Assembly: GCF_901709675.1 (NCBI RefSeq)
Contig: NC_051105.1
Location: 5,137,104-5,201,103 of the forward strand
Direction: 5' to 3'
DNA length: 64,000 nucleotides
Source: Syngnathus acus
Taxonomy: Eukaryota > Chordata > Actinopteri > Syngnathiformes > Syngnathidae
Part shown: piece by piece, positions 1 to 14,600 of the stretch
Numbering within the stretch: position 1 is the first letter of the stretch
Layout of the letters: each line of letters begins with the position of its first letter
The notes under the pieces: generated by a model
Seen by the model: the letters and a program-made list of their open reading frames with translations, nothing else
Told to the model about the DNA's origin: nothing
The model's database searches: none
Translations under genes and position numbers: made by a program

Positions 1-3000
1 CTTGCCCAATGTCAGATAGAATCAGCTCCTGAATTAATGCATGACCTCTATTTGCAAACAAACTGATCCAACTTTGTAGAATGAACAACGTTCTTTCCAG
101 CCAGCCAGCAAACCATCCACAAAGGTAGTAGTGATAGCACGTTAATGAGACAGGTAACTCGTCAAGCCAGGGTACGCGTGGTTATAAATCAAGTGCATTG
201 CAACACATTATGGAAAAGACCCTGTTCATCATTCCCAGACCATCCATCATGTTGTCCCGGTGAGGCTGCACATTATTCTCTTCGTGAGTCGGGCTTTGAC
301 TGCGTGATTAGTGTTGGGACTTGCTGGAGGTGGCCTCACTCTGATGAATGGAGCATGTGTCATACTGTTGTAGCACTATCATGGCATACATCTCCTGTAA
401 TCTAAAACTAATGTCTTGAGAATGACTGACACCGCCTCCATCCGAACTTGATTCGTAGACAGCCAGGGACAAGGCTAGGCGATAAAAAGGCCAATGAAAC
501 ATCTCATCAGAAATTGTTTGAATTTTCATGCTCAAGTAAAGAAAAGTAGCCGTTTCCGACCTTTTCTGCAGGCCACCTTTAACATCTTAAGTGGTAGTGT
601 TTTTTTTTTTTGTCCACATTATATATAATTTTAGCTTCTTCTGAGTAAGTAATTTTCCATGGAATTACTTTAACCTTTTCAATTTTCACAATGTTTTTCC
701 AAGATACATACATGGAAGAACAAAATAAAATGTTGCCTTTTTTTCAGCAAAGAATAACTTTTTCCATTTTTATATTTATTATTTATTTATAAAATAAGAT
801 TGAACCACAAAAAAAGGAACATAACCAGATCAGCCATTGAGATAGGACTGTCCAACTTCTTCATGATTCTGCTATATTACGACTTCATGCTTATAAAATG
901 ACAACTTTTTTTTTCCCCAAAAAAAAAAAAAAAAAGACTTGTCATAAGAGACTGCCGAGGGAAAAAAAGGCATGTCTGTTGTGTCTGTCACATTTTGGGA
1001 TGGACTTTGGTTCAAAAGACATTCCCGAGGCCTATTTTCACTTCCATTAGTAATTTGCTGCAGCATCCAAAACCATTTCCCTCATTACTTCTCACTCTTT
1101 CTCTTTTTAGTGTCGTTCATTGATGTTTTCAAAGGGATTTTACCAGCACCACCTAATAATCTCTTCACGCAGATTCGCTTTACATTTTGCTTCCCCCCGT
1201 TTTATTTCCTTACCTGACCCCTCTTGCTGGCAAGTCTTCATTTTCTAATTTAATTAGTCGCAGCATATTGATCACCTCATTGTCAAATGTTCCTGTTATA
1301 TTAAGAGGCAAATTTGCTTCAATTAAGTCCTAATTGTTTATCATTTAGCAGTTTATCGCTGTTGCTACCTTCATTTCTTTTAATAATTTTCTTCAATTTC
1401 TTTCTTTTTTGGCTCTTTCTGGCTAATATTGAACAAGGACTTTGATTTTGATCTTCTGTGACTGGGGTCATGCATTTGAGTCCATCTGCTTGTGTTGTTT
1501 GACAAGATGGATTGCTGAGTGAAGATGTTGACTAGTTGTTGACCGGTGTAATTAAACCTTTTAACTCGTGCGTGTATGTTCGCACTAATAAACGTTGCCT
1601 GTGCTGTCAGTGAAGATATTCGGATGTAACAGCTTGGACTTTGGATAAAATGTCAAATGAAATAGAGTTCAATGAGAAATTGCCTTTCAAAACTTCTACC
1701 ACATTGAAGTTTGCCCGGCGTCCCAGAACAGATTGTCATAATGCCGTTGAATGTTGTGGTGCTGAAACGGGAAAGGAAAAAATTTATATTGAAATTAAAC
1801 TCAGAAAAGTGCCAAGAAAGGTCATGGGAGAAGGCCAGCATGAACAGCGGGAAGCCGCAAAGTCTCCTCTATCGACTTTGTCCAATTTTTAGTGGAATTT
1901 CAGCAGGTGCCAAGGACATAAAAACACGCATAAAACAAAAAGTGATGAAGACAGCTCAACAGAGAATATCCGGACAAAGTTCATCTTCTGGTCTGAATGA
2001 AGTCTTGGGATGGGAAAATGTATTTGGATTTTAGGAGTCTGATCACAACCTCTGTCCCCAAAAGCAGCACCAAGCAAACATTAGCACCTCGGATTACGAA
2101 AAAGTCAACCAATTTGGTTTGACGGTTAATTCCAGTGCTTGTATCAGGACAAGGACTTCAAATTGTACCCATGTGTCCCAGATAGATGGGCTGATGCAAT
2201 TGTGTGTATTCAGTGTAATGGTGTCAAAATTGGAAAACCATTTTCAAAATTGCCCATTAACTCACTCACACCAGTTCAAATTATCTTTGACTTCTATAGC
2301 CATCAATGGCAGTGAATGAGTAAAAAAAAAACATTACAGGGGCTACTTGCAGCTTTACTTGAGATTATTTGTTTGTGTTATTGCATTTTGATCACCATAT
2401 AAAACAGGATCAACCAGCTTGGTGGCTCTGCACTTGGTTTGCAATTTGATTTCCTGCGGTGAGAAGTGCGCGTCTCATCAATGGTTGCTATACCTGCAAA
2501 CCTGCATGCGGGAGCACTCCATCCATCCAAATAACCCCATCTCAGCTGGAGTTGTACATGGTCCTGGGGTTTATGGACTTTCGAGTTGGGTTGAGAACAT
2601 TTCTAGGTGAACAGATTTTGGTATAAGTGGTGTCAGGCCTTTTAATGAATCAAATGAATGGTGATTTCCATCACCAATATATTTTTCTTTCCTTAAAAGT
2701 GGTTGGCCCCAATTTTTATGCAAGTCGCCAATTTGTCCTTGAAGCTATCTTAGCCACTCATTTATGATGTCACTATCATTTTAAATGATGTGGATTGTTC
2801 AAAACAAATCATCTTCTTTTGTGATTCCAAGCCACTGTCGCATCCATTTTCCTTGCAATGCTAAATCGTCACAGACTGAGCTACTCCTCCACTACTGTCC
2901 ACTAAAATGAATTGAAAGGTCATATTTTTTTGGTTGCCATACTGTGACCTTTCTTTGAACATGCTGCAACAAGCTTTATGGCCTTCATTTGCATTTGCTA

Positions 3001-3954
3001 GATAACAGGCAATCAGAGCGATTCTTATTTTGTACATTGCGATTAATGGCCAATTCATTCAAATCCTATCAAAATCGTATCTTACACTTCTTTTTCTACA
3101 ATTCATAATAATATATTACCGTATAAATTGTTAGCCCCCAACAATGTTTATTATACATATACGGATAATATGGAGGATAATATGGGCATAGTTATAACGT
3201 AGTTCACCTCGACTGCAGCATTTTTTGTAAAAGCATATATATATAAGTTCCCCAATTCCATCTTTAACCCTGCTAAGTAGCCGTTCAACTTGTCAAGCCC
3301 TCTTGACATCAAATTAGCCTTTAAGTGGACCTTGAATTACAATTCGCTTGACCCCATTGTAAAACTAAACTGTGATTATTTTCCACAAAGGATTCAACAT
3401 ATGGGCAACATTACGGTCACCTTTTCCACCCATGCTCCCTCTTGTACCTGTTTCATAGCTCTTCTGTAACATCTCAGACCCCCTGGGACTCATTTCAGGT
3501 GGTCACAATTGATTCTTAAAGTCATCCATCACGTTTCCTTCCAGCACGTGTTCATTTCAAAACACAAGCTATTTCTTTCACAGTTTCTACTGAGTTTCAT
3601 TAGCTCCACCTAGTTCCTCTCCGTGGCAGCCCTTTGAGTCATTTAGTCAAATTGTGCCATGAGAAAATGCCACACACTCCATAGATGAACATCGTTACCA
3701 CCTGAAGGGTTTCAGGCGTCTGCACTGGTGGATGCTCTGTAAGCACAATTGATTAAATGCCCTTATTGCACCAGTTCTACCCTGAAACAGCCCAATTCCG
3801 CCTTGTCTGATTGCATTTCTATGAACAATTTTTGAGGGCCATGCAGTCACTACGTTAAACCTTTTTTTTTTCCAGCTCGTATCTTTCATTTATTACATTT
3901 CTGGCTGTGAACCGTGCAAAACCCTGAATGAAAAAAAGATACCATATTAATGTT

Positions 3955-4134
3955 GAATGAGCACTTTGGATCACTAACGGTCGTTAGGGCAGTTAGAGGT
4001 TGCCTTAATGCTTTTTATTTCTGCGCCATCTTGTAATTGGGTTGGGCTTCATTTGCGGGCAGGGCTTTATGTTTTAATCAGTTCAATATTTGGAGGAACA
4101 AGTAGATGCATTATGTCGTCCTGAAAATGGCTGG

Positions 4135-4160
<26 letters not shown>
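3955..4160 (+). repeat. Diverged direct duplication, copy 1
   Basis: Shares an ordered series of short matches with about 5086-5300: atgagcactttg, then acggt.gttag, then ttgcgg.c.gggctt, then cattatgtc.tc, then a TG-rich tail. It reads as an old direct duplication about 1.1 kb apart. Similarity was judged by eye. Confidence 0.5.

Positions 4161-4169
<9 letters not shown>
4138..4169. repeat. (TG)n microsatellite
   Basis: About 16 TG dinucleotides followed by a GC-rich TG variant (gcgcacgcgtgcgtgtg). It lies in the gene-free 5' part of the window. Confidence 0.95.
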
Positions 4170-4172
<3 letters not shown>

Positions 4173-4366
4173 ACGCGTGCGTGTGCCTGTGTATTTATGA
4201 GCCATTAGGTCAGATTGCAACAGTTTATTGCCTCTTCTAGGAAACATTCTTCTAAACACATTGACTATTTCAGATGGGATAGGCGTGTGGCCTTTGCTAT
4301 CCAATGGGGTGTTGCCATGGTGCAAGCAATTGTGCTTTTGTGTGTGTGTGTGTGTTTGTGCGTTTG

Positions 4367-4410
4367 TGATCAGCTTGACCACTTAATGAGCTGTTAATGC
4401 TACGACTGGG
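4367..4410 (+). repeat. 44-bp exact inverted repeat, first arm
   Basis: This segment (starting tgatcagcttgaccactt, ending gctacgactggg) is the exact reverse complement of 6085-6128. Both arms sit beside TG/CA microsatellites, so the duplicated unit probably included the microsatellite. Confidence 0.9.
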
Positions 4411-5085
4411 TCCAAGCCAAGGTATGCAGAGAACATTCAGCCCATTACGATGAGTCCGTGTTCCGATAATAGACTGCAAGTGGGTGAGGCTTATGTGGCC
4501 AGAGCTAAAACTTTCTACTAAAGTTGTGTAGGTTTCGTACGAGGCGACACCTTGGTTTTTATAACTGCTGTCTCAGGCCTGTGTGGCTTATGTATCGCTC
4601 GATTGGAAAGGTGCTGATTGCATAAATCGATCAAGACTTGTTAATTACTGCGTGCGTGTGTTTGCGTGGATGCGAGTCTGCATGTAAACAGTTTGGGGAT
4701 ACTTGTAAACCTGCAAATTGCTGTTTTCCCAACAAGTTTACAAAGTTTTCATGCTAAGAAAATTGTATGATCATTGTTGAAAGTGTAAAAGATATTACAG
4801 AGATATTAGCTATGATATCACAATTTGCCAATCAGCCAATGAAGTTATTGATTGCATATCATTGCAAATATTTTTTAATCATTTTGTTTTCCATTTTTGG
4901 TGTTTTTAGGAAGAATTTTTAGGGTTTAATCAAATAATTCCAATCTGCGTCAGTTATACTATATACAATACACTATGAATAGGTTGACTGTAAAGCAAAT
5001 AAACTGGTAAATCTAAAGACTTTTTTTTTTTTACTTGGTGATCGGTAATATGTTCAGTGGATTTTTTATTTAATGGTTTTTGCGC

Positions 5086-5300
5086 AATGAGCACTTTGAA
5101 TTCAAAACCACAGACGGTTGTTAGAGCTCTTTGGGATTTTCTAAATGCTCATTCTGGTTCATCTTGGAATCGGGTAGGAATCGATTTGCGGTCTGGGCTT
5201 AATGTGTTATTGAGATGGATATTTGGGAGGGGAGAGGATCCATTATGTCTTCATGATGACAGCTAGATAATCGTGCATTTATGTGTGCGTCTGTTTGTGT
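5086..5300 (+). repeat. Diverged direct duplication, copy 2
   Basis: Partner of 3955-4160, with the same order of short matching blocks and a TG-rich 3' end. Confidence 0.5.
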
Positions 5301-6084
5301 GTGGGAATGTGTGTGCAAATATATTTTATGAATAATAAGCAATACATTTGTTTACACTTTTAGCATTTAGAATGTTCATGTTACATGTACTTAGAATGAA
5401 CAGATATTGATGATTTACTCAATGTCACTCCAATTGGGCTTTTTGCATTCACTTAGAATTCTTCACCTTTTTGTCCTTAGGTAGTATTATGCTGCAAAAT
5501 ATGCTCTTCCACTACTCAGAAGAGCAATGTATCTGCATTCCAACTAGCGGAGAAATCTGTCCGGTCTTGAAAATGACTGCCTTTGCAAATGCAGGGTGAC
5601 AGTTATTGTCCAAGCTGCTGTACAAGACATCCGTCTTTCACTTTGGAGCTGTATAGCCGGTTAAAACATTTTGGTAACCTCCAATTTTGAATGGTCTGAT
5701 TGATGTCTGAGTGGTGAGACAAGGAGGAAGTTTGTCCTTTAAAGAGGTCTCTCGCTACACACACCTTTAAATCCTGCAACTTCTTGTGAACTTTTTCTAT
5801 TCTTCTTCCAATACATTTTTTTCCACTTGATCACTCCAGTGTTTGGGATTGGGGCGAAGGGGACAAGGCACTGTGTTTTCCTCATCTATGCCCCACCCTC
5901 TCGACCATCTCCAAGGAAACGCACCACAATTGATACCTGTCGCCAGGCAACATTCGCTGGTGTCTTTGGGAGACAAAGCTGCTTGCTGAGGGGAACACAT
6001 GCACCTATACACACATGTTTGAGGCATATTCGTGTGTGCGTGTGTGTGTGCATGTGTGTGTGTGTGTGTGTGTGTCTGTGTGCA

Positions 6085-6128
6085 CCCAGTCGTAGCATTA
6101 ACAGCTCATTAAGTGGTCAAGCTGATCA
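6085..6128 (-). repeat. 44-bp exact inverted repeat, second arm
   Basis: Exact reverse complement of 4367-4410. It lies between a TG run (about 6022-6076) and a CA run (about 6140-6170), mirroring the microsatellite next to the first arm. Confidence 0.9.
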
Positions 6129-9100
6129 TGAATGCACAAACACACACACACACACCCGCACACACACACGATGGTGCTATCCATAAGAGCATAATTCTGT
6201 ACCGGATTCCCTCTTTATTTTCTTATTGTAGCTTTTTATTTATTCATTTGCTGTTTATTTTGGAAACATGAATCATATACTGTATTTGATTGTTCAGCTG
6301 TAAATTTTGATCCCTAGATGTATTTTTCATGCTGATTTAAAAAAGAAAAGTTTACTTGCAATCGTGATAAAAAAAATGTAAAAATTCTTTTTTCCCCCTA
6401 ATTTATATGGTTAAATTTTCAGCCAATTTTATCCTGCTTATAGTGAAAGTGAACAATTTGGTACTAACCAAATAAATGCAACAGCCTCTCCTCACTCACC
6501 GTATGATTCACTGCTGACAGTGAAGTTCCAGTAGAAACAGAACAAAATCAATGCATTTTATCTGCCAACAGGGCAGAAAACATTTAGGCTTTGCAGAGAG
6601 CAGAGTGGCTGTTGACAAGTTTTTGTTTTTTTTAGTTTGTAGACATGGACACAGCTAATTAGACCACTCAGTCCAGCCGTAACTTGCTGTCAGGCTAGTT
6701 GAACAGGAACATGAGCTAATCGACACCAAAAAAAAAAAAAAAAAAAAGGAAAACACACATGAATCAGCCACTTGAATGAGCCTGCAAACGGAGCCCGGGG
6801 CCGGTTCATTTAGCAATGTGCTGTCACAGCATCTGATACCATCCTCATCTGTGACAATAGACTGAATTCAGGTGAGATAACTTTGTTTATTAAATTATAT
6901 ACATTTCGAGGAGAGCTTGATTTTAAAGTATAACAATTCCATTCAGTTCTGGTTGATTTACTCGCATCTTGTAAATAAATTTTCTGATTCAAATCGTTTT
7001 TTGTTAGAGCCTTATAAAATTCAAATTAAACTTTTTTTAAAGTGCATTGTGGTAATGTATTTGAAAAAAGAAAAACTCATATGGTTACAAGAAACGTAAT
7101 TTTTGTTATTGAATTTTTCCACAGAAAATCTGAATAACAATTATGTGCGTTTAAGAAAACTTCTCGTTCGGTAAAAACAAGTCTGCCTGCCAGTCACCAT
7201 GCTCATATGATGAAGTAAAATGCAACATCTCATGAAAATTAAGTCACGAAAATGTTACAAGAGTGAAGTCATAAAGGATGTACTCCACATTTTTATGAGA
7301 TCCTCCCATGTGGTAAAAGTAGTCCCCCCCCTGTCACTAGCTGACATACCAAAGTGCATTAAAATGCAGGTCATAATGAGAGAGGTGATATAAAGTCCTG
7401 CCATGAGTGGTGAAGTGTGCGAGCCTCAGGGAGGGTTCAGCTGCAGGTTAAAGAGTTCATCAGTGTGGCAGCTATCATGTGTGTCCCAGGAGACTGAACG
7501 CCATTACCGCCAAAGCCTTCCATACAGTTAAGAATTGCACGCATCAACACACACACGTATGAAGACAACATCAGGTGGGTGAGGGAAGTAGCGGAACCGC
7601 ACATTGGCAGCTACTTTACATTCTTATTACTGTTTAACCAACAAGCATCCCTGAAAGTGAAGCTTGAAGTTTGCCACCACAACATATTGTGAGGTCGTAA
7701 TATTAAAATGAAACTAACGTTTACAAAAATAAAGCTGTAACATTATGTGGAAAACATTCAAATAATACGACTTTATTTTTAGTGTATGAAAATAATCTTC
7801 AATTGAAAATGTGGAATATTTCTCTCTAGAGAAGTCCTTGGTGTCTATTTATCCCACCCCACCCCTTTACTAAATTTTGTTAATTGGCTTAAATAATTTT
7901 TGCTCGACGGTAACTTGACCTTGTTAATCTCCTCCTTGTTTGTTTGCTGTTGTGGTTGGTGGCACTGAGTCATATGAGCACTTGGAGTGTGGATGACATT
8001 GACAAAACACAAATTGTCTCCCACGGGAACTTCGAGGACCCTTCATGTCACTAACAGATGTGTTTACTGAAAGGCAATATGGAGAAAGCACATGAATGAG
8101 ATCCGCTGAAGTCATTAATGCATCTGTCCTCATTTTCCGTTTTGGTTATTTCCACTGCCGCTCTGTTTGATATCAAATCGGAAGTATCATGTTTTTGATA
8201 CTGCTGATTTGTTAAGGAATGGAAATGTGCCTTTCCTAGTCATACATTTTTAATTGGACAATAGAAAAAGAATGAAAAATATACACATATTAAAGATATG
8301 TGTAGCTAAGTGCGCTCAGTGTTAGTGGCTAGTAAAAAAAAAATAATAATTATATACGTGTGTGTGTTTTTCCTTCATCACTCGTAAAGCTTTCTTTTTT
8401 AAAGGCCTCATAAGTCAATGTCCCAACATGCTTGCTATTTTTATCTCCTAAACTCATAATGTGTGCCCAAGTGTCGATAATCTTGCATTGATCCTACAAA
8501 AGAGCCTCCAGTCTGTTGACTCAATTGCCAGCGACCGATCATCAGTGTCTCTTGGCTTAATAAACCGATGTTGACCATTTAAAGACACGGCATCTTTGAG
8601 GTGCTTTCGTGTCCTCGTAATTGTTTGCACGATGTGGAGTCGAAAGCAGTGTGTCCCTGTGTTTATTGAGCCAAGGCAACCACAAGTCAGAAGTGTCATT
8701 GCAATGAAAATATTCTGATAATTATATCTCAATTTTCTGACAAAGTGACTTACTCCTGTTTAATTAAACACAAAGCTGACTGGTATACTCGTGGGAAGCC
8801 ATTTTATTCAGTTGTTTGAAAAGCAACAGGTTTAGTAAGGATTTATTGTACCTTCTGACATAAAACAAAAAGACGTTAATCCTTCTGCCTGTCACACTAC
8901 GTCACTGGATCGATTTAAAATTACAAACAAAGTCAAATTTGAGCACTACCGATGATCTCTCACAGCACACTAGGATGCCACAACACCCAGGTTGGGACTC
9001 ACTAGTCTAAAGGGCATCAGCAGACACACATAAACGTACATGTCTGCCTTTTAAAGCTAGTACCTTCAAAGCCACTTTGAGGGAGCCCTCGAAATTCATA

Positions 9101-11625
9101 TCTAGCCTAGAACCAATATGTGCAGAGGATCAATACACTGAAGATATAAATGCCATGTGTGGGTTTGTCCATATGAGCCCTATTGCTAAAAAAAGGTGAA
9201 GTTTCAATTTCTCCAGTGTTCAAAGGCATTCACAGTACATTACTGTTTAATGAATTGCACCTCAGAGTTTTATTTTTTGTGTTTTTTTTCGGCATGTGGG
9301 CCTTATTGAATACCAGGATTACGCCCCCCCCCCCCCAAAAAAAAGAAAAAGGGCCACATTACCAATCCAATTTTGTCAATCATTTATTTCAGTACATTAT
9401 GGTCCACATTAGCTCTACTTTGAGCACTTCCCCACCTTTACAAATTATTGGTGAGGTAACGCGTTTTGTCTGGAGGAGTACGTCTGGGGAAAAAAACACA
9501 AATAAATCCAGTGTTGGATGTGGACTTCCATCAGCATGCCCCCTTTGCAGAAGCGGTCACCACTCTCCACAGCAGTCCATTAAAAGTGACCCGAGTTCAC
9601 CATTTGACAATATGTGACTCAGTCCGATAATGTTATACTAACACACTTTCTGTATAAAACTGTAGCGCTTACATCATTATGTTACAATGAACAACTGAGT
9701 AGCTTCTCTTCTTCTCCTAACCTTTCCATAAGAGTGTCAGTCTGTATTTTCCATCAGGCCTTAATAGCCATCGTAAATTCACATGAAATACACATTCCGC
9801 AGCAGAGGTAGCAAAAATTGATTAACTGATACGCTTGGAAAAGAAGAGACTCAAGTCTCCCTGCGCCACCGTCGTCTCAAGCGGGGAAGTGCCGTGTCTT
9901 GAGGCAGAGGTCACCGCCACACAAACCCGATTTAATTACCCCACGCAATATTTCACGAGATCTCGTGGGACTTGATGTTATGAGAATCACACCTCAGAAG
10001 TGAAACACCTTCCAGTATTTATCGAAAACGCCATGATTGTCATGACAACAAGAAGCAGTTGACGGGTTCGACTGAGGGGTCAGTGTGGCGACTGAGCTGT
10101 ACCTCGAATAATATTCATTTGATTACCTCGGGGTCAAGGCGATTGATTTTGCGGGACGCATGAATTGAGCTTTGGTCATTAGTTTAAAATTCGATGAAAC
10201 TTTGCCCATATTTTATGACAAAATGAAATGACAGATTACCCAATTGCCTTTTAGAAAGAACCATGAAGTAGACAAGTAGATCCAAGAATTCCTAACACCT
10301 CTACACCAATGTTGTTCCCGACCTATTCTCATTCCGATCACATGTTCCTGAAACAGCTCTTGGAGAAAATGATTACTGCATGCCTCGGCTACAGCTGGAA
10401 AACCAGGAATTGTCATCTTTTCCCCATGACTGATTAGGTGTTTGCGGCGCTGGCACCAGGAGCAAAGTATCGGGTATTTTTTCCGAGAGGGCTTTGGGCC
10501 CGACACCATGAATAATTCTCACATTTGCCAAGGCAGCGGACACTGACATGAGCTCCCGAGACACAATGTACAAGGGCTTTGGCTCTCAAGTATAAATTTC
10601 ACTCAAGGTCGGCTCAGCACTGCTCATTTGCCATTCCAATCACAAACGCTTTAACCTCTCCGTCAGGGACGTGTCAAGCAGACAAGACGTTCATTAAAAC
10701 CAAGTATGCCACTTCTTAGTTGCAGAGGTAAAGAATGGAAGGCAAGTGACAAGAAGATTTGAACCGCCGCTGAACAAACGTGTTGAAAGGAGGAATGAAC
10801 ACGAGAATGGTTTCCGTGGCAACAAGAATCCAGCCACACTCCCGGTCATCAGATGCCGGCTCTGGAAAAACCTGGGATTACTCTGTGTTTTTACCTTTGT
10901 AGTTTACCTGCCTGAATAAATTTGTGATCCTTGGAGATTAGGATCAGCAGGACCCAAACAATATTTGACTTTGAACTATATATCTCAGCCTTCTCAGACG
11001 ACATGACTTTTTTGTTGTTCATGATGGTCGCTTGCTAACTTGTCTGTTACCGCCTGACTGTAGTTTGTAACATTCACAAACAGACGAGGCAGAGCTTAGT
11101 AGCAATTAAAGGTTCTGTGTTGGAATTAACTGCTATCACACACAACAACACGCATGCACTCACACACACACACACAATAGAAGATTTCACGGTTTCAACG
11201 TGCTTTGCATTTATTTTTGTGCCTGCAGGCTATTTACAGAAAATGCACCGGCAGAATTACACATGAACGCATGCTGATTTCTAATTATCGAGTCAAAAGT
11301 GTGTAGACATAACGGAGATAAACACGCAGCCGAGGTCGTCAAGGTTCACAGACGCGACATTAAAATGAAGTCGAGTTAGTCGGATTTGGCAAAATCAGTT
11401 AATTTTACCAAAGTGAATGTGACCAGAAGGAAGAAAAGTCAGCAGCTTGTTGAAAGCTGTTAGCTGCCAAACTAATGACTCAGAACGCTCATATTTGTGT
11501 GTTTTTGCTTTGCAGTAGTTCTTGCTTGGACTTTGGCCAATCATTTGTAAATGTTTGATGGACTGATCAATTGAATTTGACATGGGAATGCATTTTGATG
11601 TGCTATTTGTTGTCTTGTGTCTCAG

Positions 11626-14600
11626 ACAGCAACTTCGTACTGGGAAACGCCCAAGTGCAGTCACTCTACCCCATCGTGTACTGCTCTGATGGCTTCTGCG
11701 AACTCACGGGCTACGCTCGGGCCGAGCTCATGCAGAAGAGCTGTGCCTGCCACTTCCTGTACGGCCCTGAGACCTGCGACCGCTTCACAGCCCAAATCCA
11801 AGGAGCCCTGGACGACCGGCGTGAGTTCAAGACCGAATTGGTCTTCTACAAGAAAGAAGGTGGGTCATACCATGTGGAGTCCATTATGTGGGTCACATGT
11901 GAGTTGGAGCTTGGCGAAATGCACTCGAGACTGGTCACTTGAAAGCAGCGACCAACATAATCAAACCAACCATCCAATATCATAACTCATTCTCAAGATA
12001 GTTACGTGAGATAAAATAAAAAGGACAGTGTGTAAAGTGACAACCAGGAACAAAAAATAGAACTGAAAGACAAGAAGAAAAACGCCCCCCCCCTCTCAGA
12101 AAAGGAGGAAATTAATGAAAGTACATAATTAGACTTTGATCCAATCTGTTAGCAAGTTTCTCAGAATAATGTCACGTTTTATTAGCTCCCAAAGAAAAGG
12201 AGTCTTATATATATCCTAATTTGTCTCAAATCGCTGCCTTTTCAAATCACCAACGGAATGCTTGTCATAGAATAGACTGAAACACTGCATGTGGTTGGAG
12301 TGGGCAAATAATGGTACAAAGAAAAGTTTGGTTCAATCGTTATGCAATGGAGTTATCATGTTTTACAATTTGAAAAGATATTATTTCTTTTTGAACAATT
12401 TGACAATTTAGAGTCTTCAGGTAATCTAGCACACGAAGAAGCACGATGCAAGCATGCAATCGTCACACTGGCAGGCAGAAGCTGAAATTCGAACCTTGAA
12501 CATCAAAACTTTCAGGAAGACGTGTTAACCACTCACCCACCTCTCTGCCCATAAAAAAAACTTGATAAACTATATTTGTATTCACTTTAGTTTACTATTA
12601 CAAGAATTGGCTTTCAATCTTATACTGTCTAAATGTTTTTTTATTTGAGGAACTGGGGAAGATCGCCCTGAAAAATACTCTGTCTCCCTTTTCACTAACT
12701 AAACATACATCAATGCAAAATTATCCCCATCTATTTATTAACTGTGTCTCATCATCATAATGGCACCTCTTAAATAAAACAAATATTAACTGAAACAAAA
12801 CAGAAGCCTCATCATGTTGCTATTGTTTACCCTCCTGTAGGAGACAAACAAGGACAATATGTCGAATGATTTTATTCAAGCACTCTGTCCTCCTGCATTA
12901 TGCACACGCCTGAGCGACTCTGGCTTAGTAAAACCGTACAGGAAACAGTATCCATCACTGCCACACATCATCTCTTGAGGGATTAGGAGCGAGTAACAGG
13001 AAACCATAACAAAAGCATCAACAGTGTATGAATAGTCCATCCTAACCGGCAAGGCTTTGTCCGAGCAAATTCTCTGACGAATTGCTTGAATGATTGCGAA
13101 GTAAATGCTGATACGGTGACAAGCTGAGCACTTCTCGGAAATACTCACTGGAGATTTTGCAGCATTCTGGCAATAAAAACAGACCCTAAGACAAACGTAT
13201 GTAGGTAAATAAAAGTCATCTCTGCTAGTAGTTAGCACTCTGATGTTTCACTGTGCTTTGTTCAACTTGCTGTTGTTCAGATATCAAACTGAAGGCCCGA
13301 GGGCCAGATCTGACCCTCCACATCATTTTATGTGGCCCGCGAAGACAAATTGTCCGTCGACTTCATGTGTCAATACTAAAATTACAAATTGTCTTCACTT
13401 AAGAAATATAAATATTGCTCGCAAATTTTATGACCATCCAACTTTTTAAAATATCTTTGCTAGTCTCTGATTTCAAAACGAGTTATTCTTCAGTTCGTTG
13501 TGTAGCCCATACTGTAAATAATATAAGGTTTGAAGTCTCACATTGGCGAGGTACTGTTTGTGATCAGCTGTTAGGTGTCATCTTTGTTACATCATGTCAA
13601 GATTGAAAGTAGCCTAATGAAGCGTACGCTTTAAATAGCAATTCTAATTCAACTTTTTCCGTCGATTCATGGATAAACACTTGTTCAAAAATACCAAACT
13701 GTGCAAAAAGCAATGAAACTTTCAATGGTTGGACATGGGCATTTAGAAACTAAAGTCAGAGCATTTTAGGTTCACCTTTAATTTAAATATCCCTAACTTT
13801 TTGTGAGTCGTAATTATGCCTCTCCAGTATTTATTTTGCTTTATGATGTTTGTTTTGTGTGCAGGCGCGCACTTCTGGTGTCTTCTGGACATTGTGCCCA
13901 TCAAGAACGAGAAAGGTGAGGTGGTCCTCTTCCTGGTGTCTCACAAAGACATCACTGATAAGAAGAAGGACCAGGATTCGGAACAAGGACCTGACACAGG
14001 TCGGTGACCCAAATTAAATCCAGCTATTGGAAATTCATTCACATGCGGACTTCCATTGGGACCAGAGGGTTATAAATTCTGAATCTTCTGTTAGCTTGGA
14101 TGCCCATTTTCTATGCACTGACATCTGCTCTTCCCCAAATGTATAATGTAATCTCTTTTTGGCGGTGTAGCAAAAAAAAAGTTGTGTGAGCTTCACATAG
14201 TATAGCGCAGATCACAATAAATCACCTCCTTAATAATTTAAAATGTATGCCCAGCCTTCCCCCGCCCGTCGTGTTCCGGCGCCTCCTGAGTACGCAGTGG
14301 ATATTCCGAAATTGAAAGCACAAGCTGAACTCCTGCCCGAGGCCTCTACTTGTATGTTATCCTCCTTGCATGTCCAAGTGGATTTTTGATTAACAAAGGC
14401 TTTGTACGGACCACAAACCAGCCATGTGAAGTGATCCAGCCTTCCTATTATGTCTTTGTATGGCATAACCAAAAGCATTAGAAATTCAGTGAGTGTGAGA
14501 TCCACGGAGGCCAGTGAATCACTCTGTGCTTTCCAGAAATATTTATTTTGCCTTGAGGATTGAGCAGTTTTTTTTCTTGGATGCTGTTTCAATCAGATTC

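Larger units (their letters stand above)
1..11625. other. Gene-free stretch, probably kcnh3 intron 1 or upstream DNA
   Basis: No exon of a known family is visible on either strand. The coding start of Elk channels (an exon for about 26 residues ending just before the SNFVLGNAQ motif) was looked for and not found, so that exon probably lies before the window. The stretch is AT-rich, with TG/CA microsatellites near 4138-4169, 4340-4356, 6022-6076 and 6140-6170, a poly-A run near 6727-6747, a C-run near 9325, and a 44-bp exact inverted repeat and a diverged duplication that are listed separately. Small open frames here look like chance. Confidence 0.6.

Noticed and set aside
1641-2034. Overlapping frames of 83 and 107 residues near 1641-2034
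   Set aside because: No family resemblance, no splice or promoter support, and base composition like the surrounding non-coding DNA.
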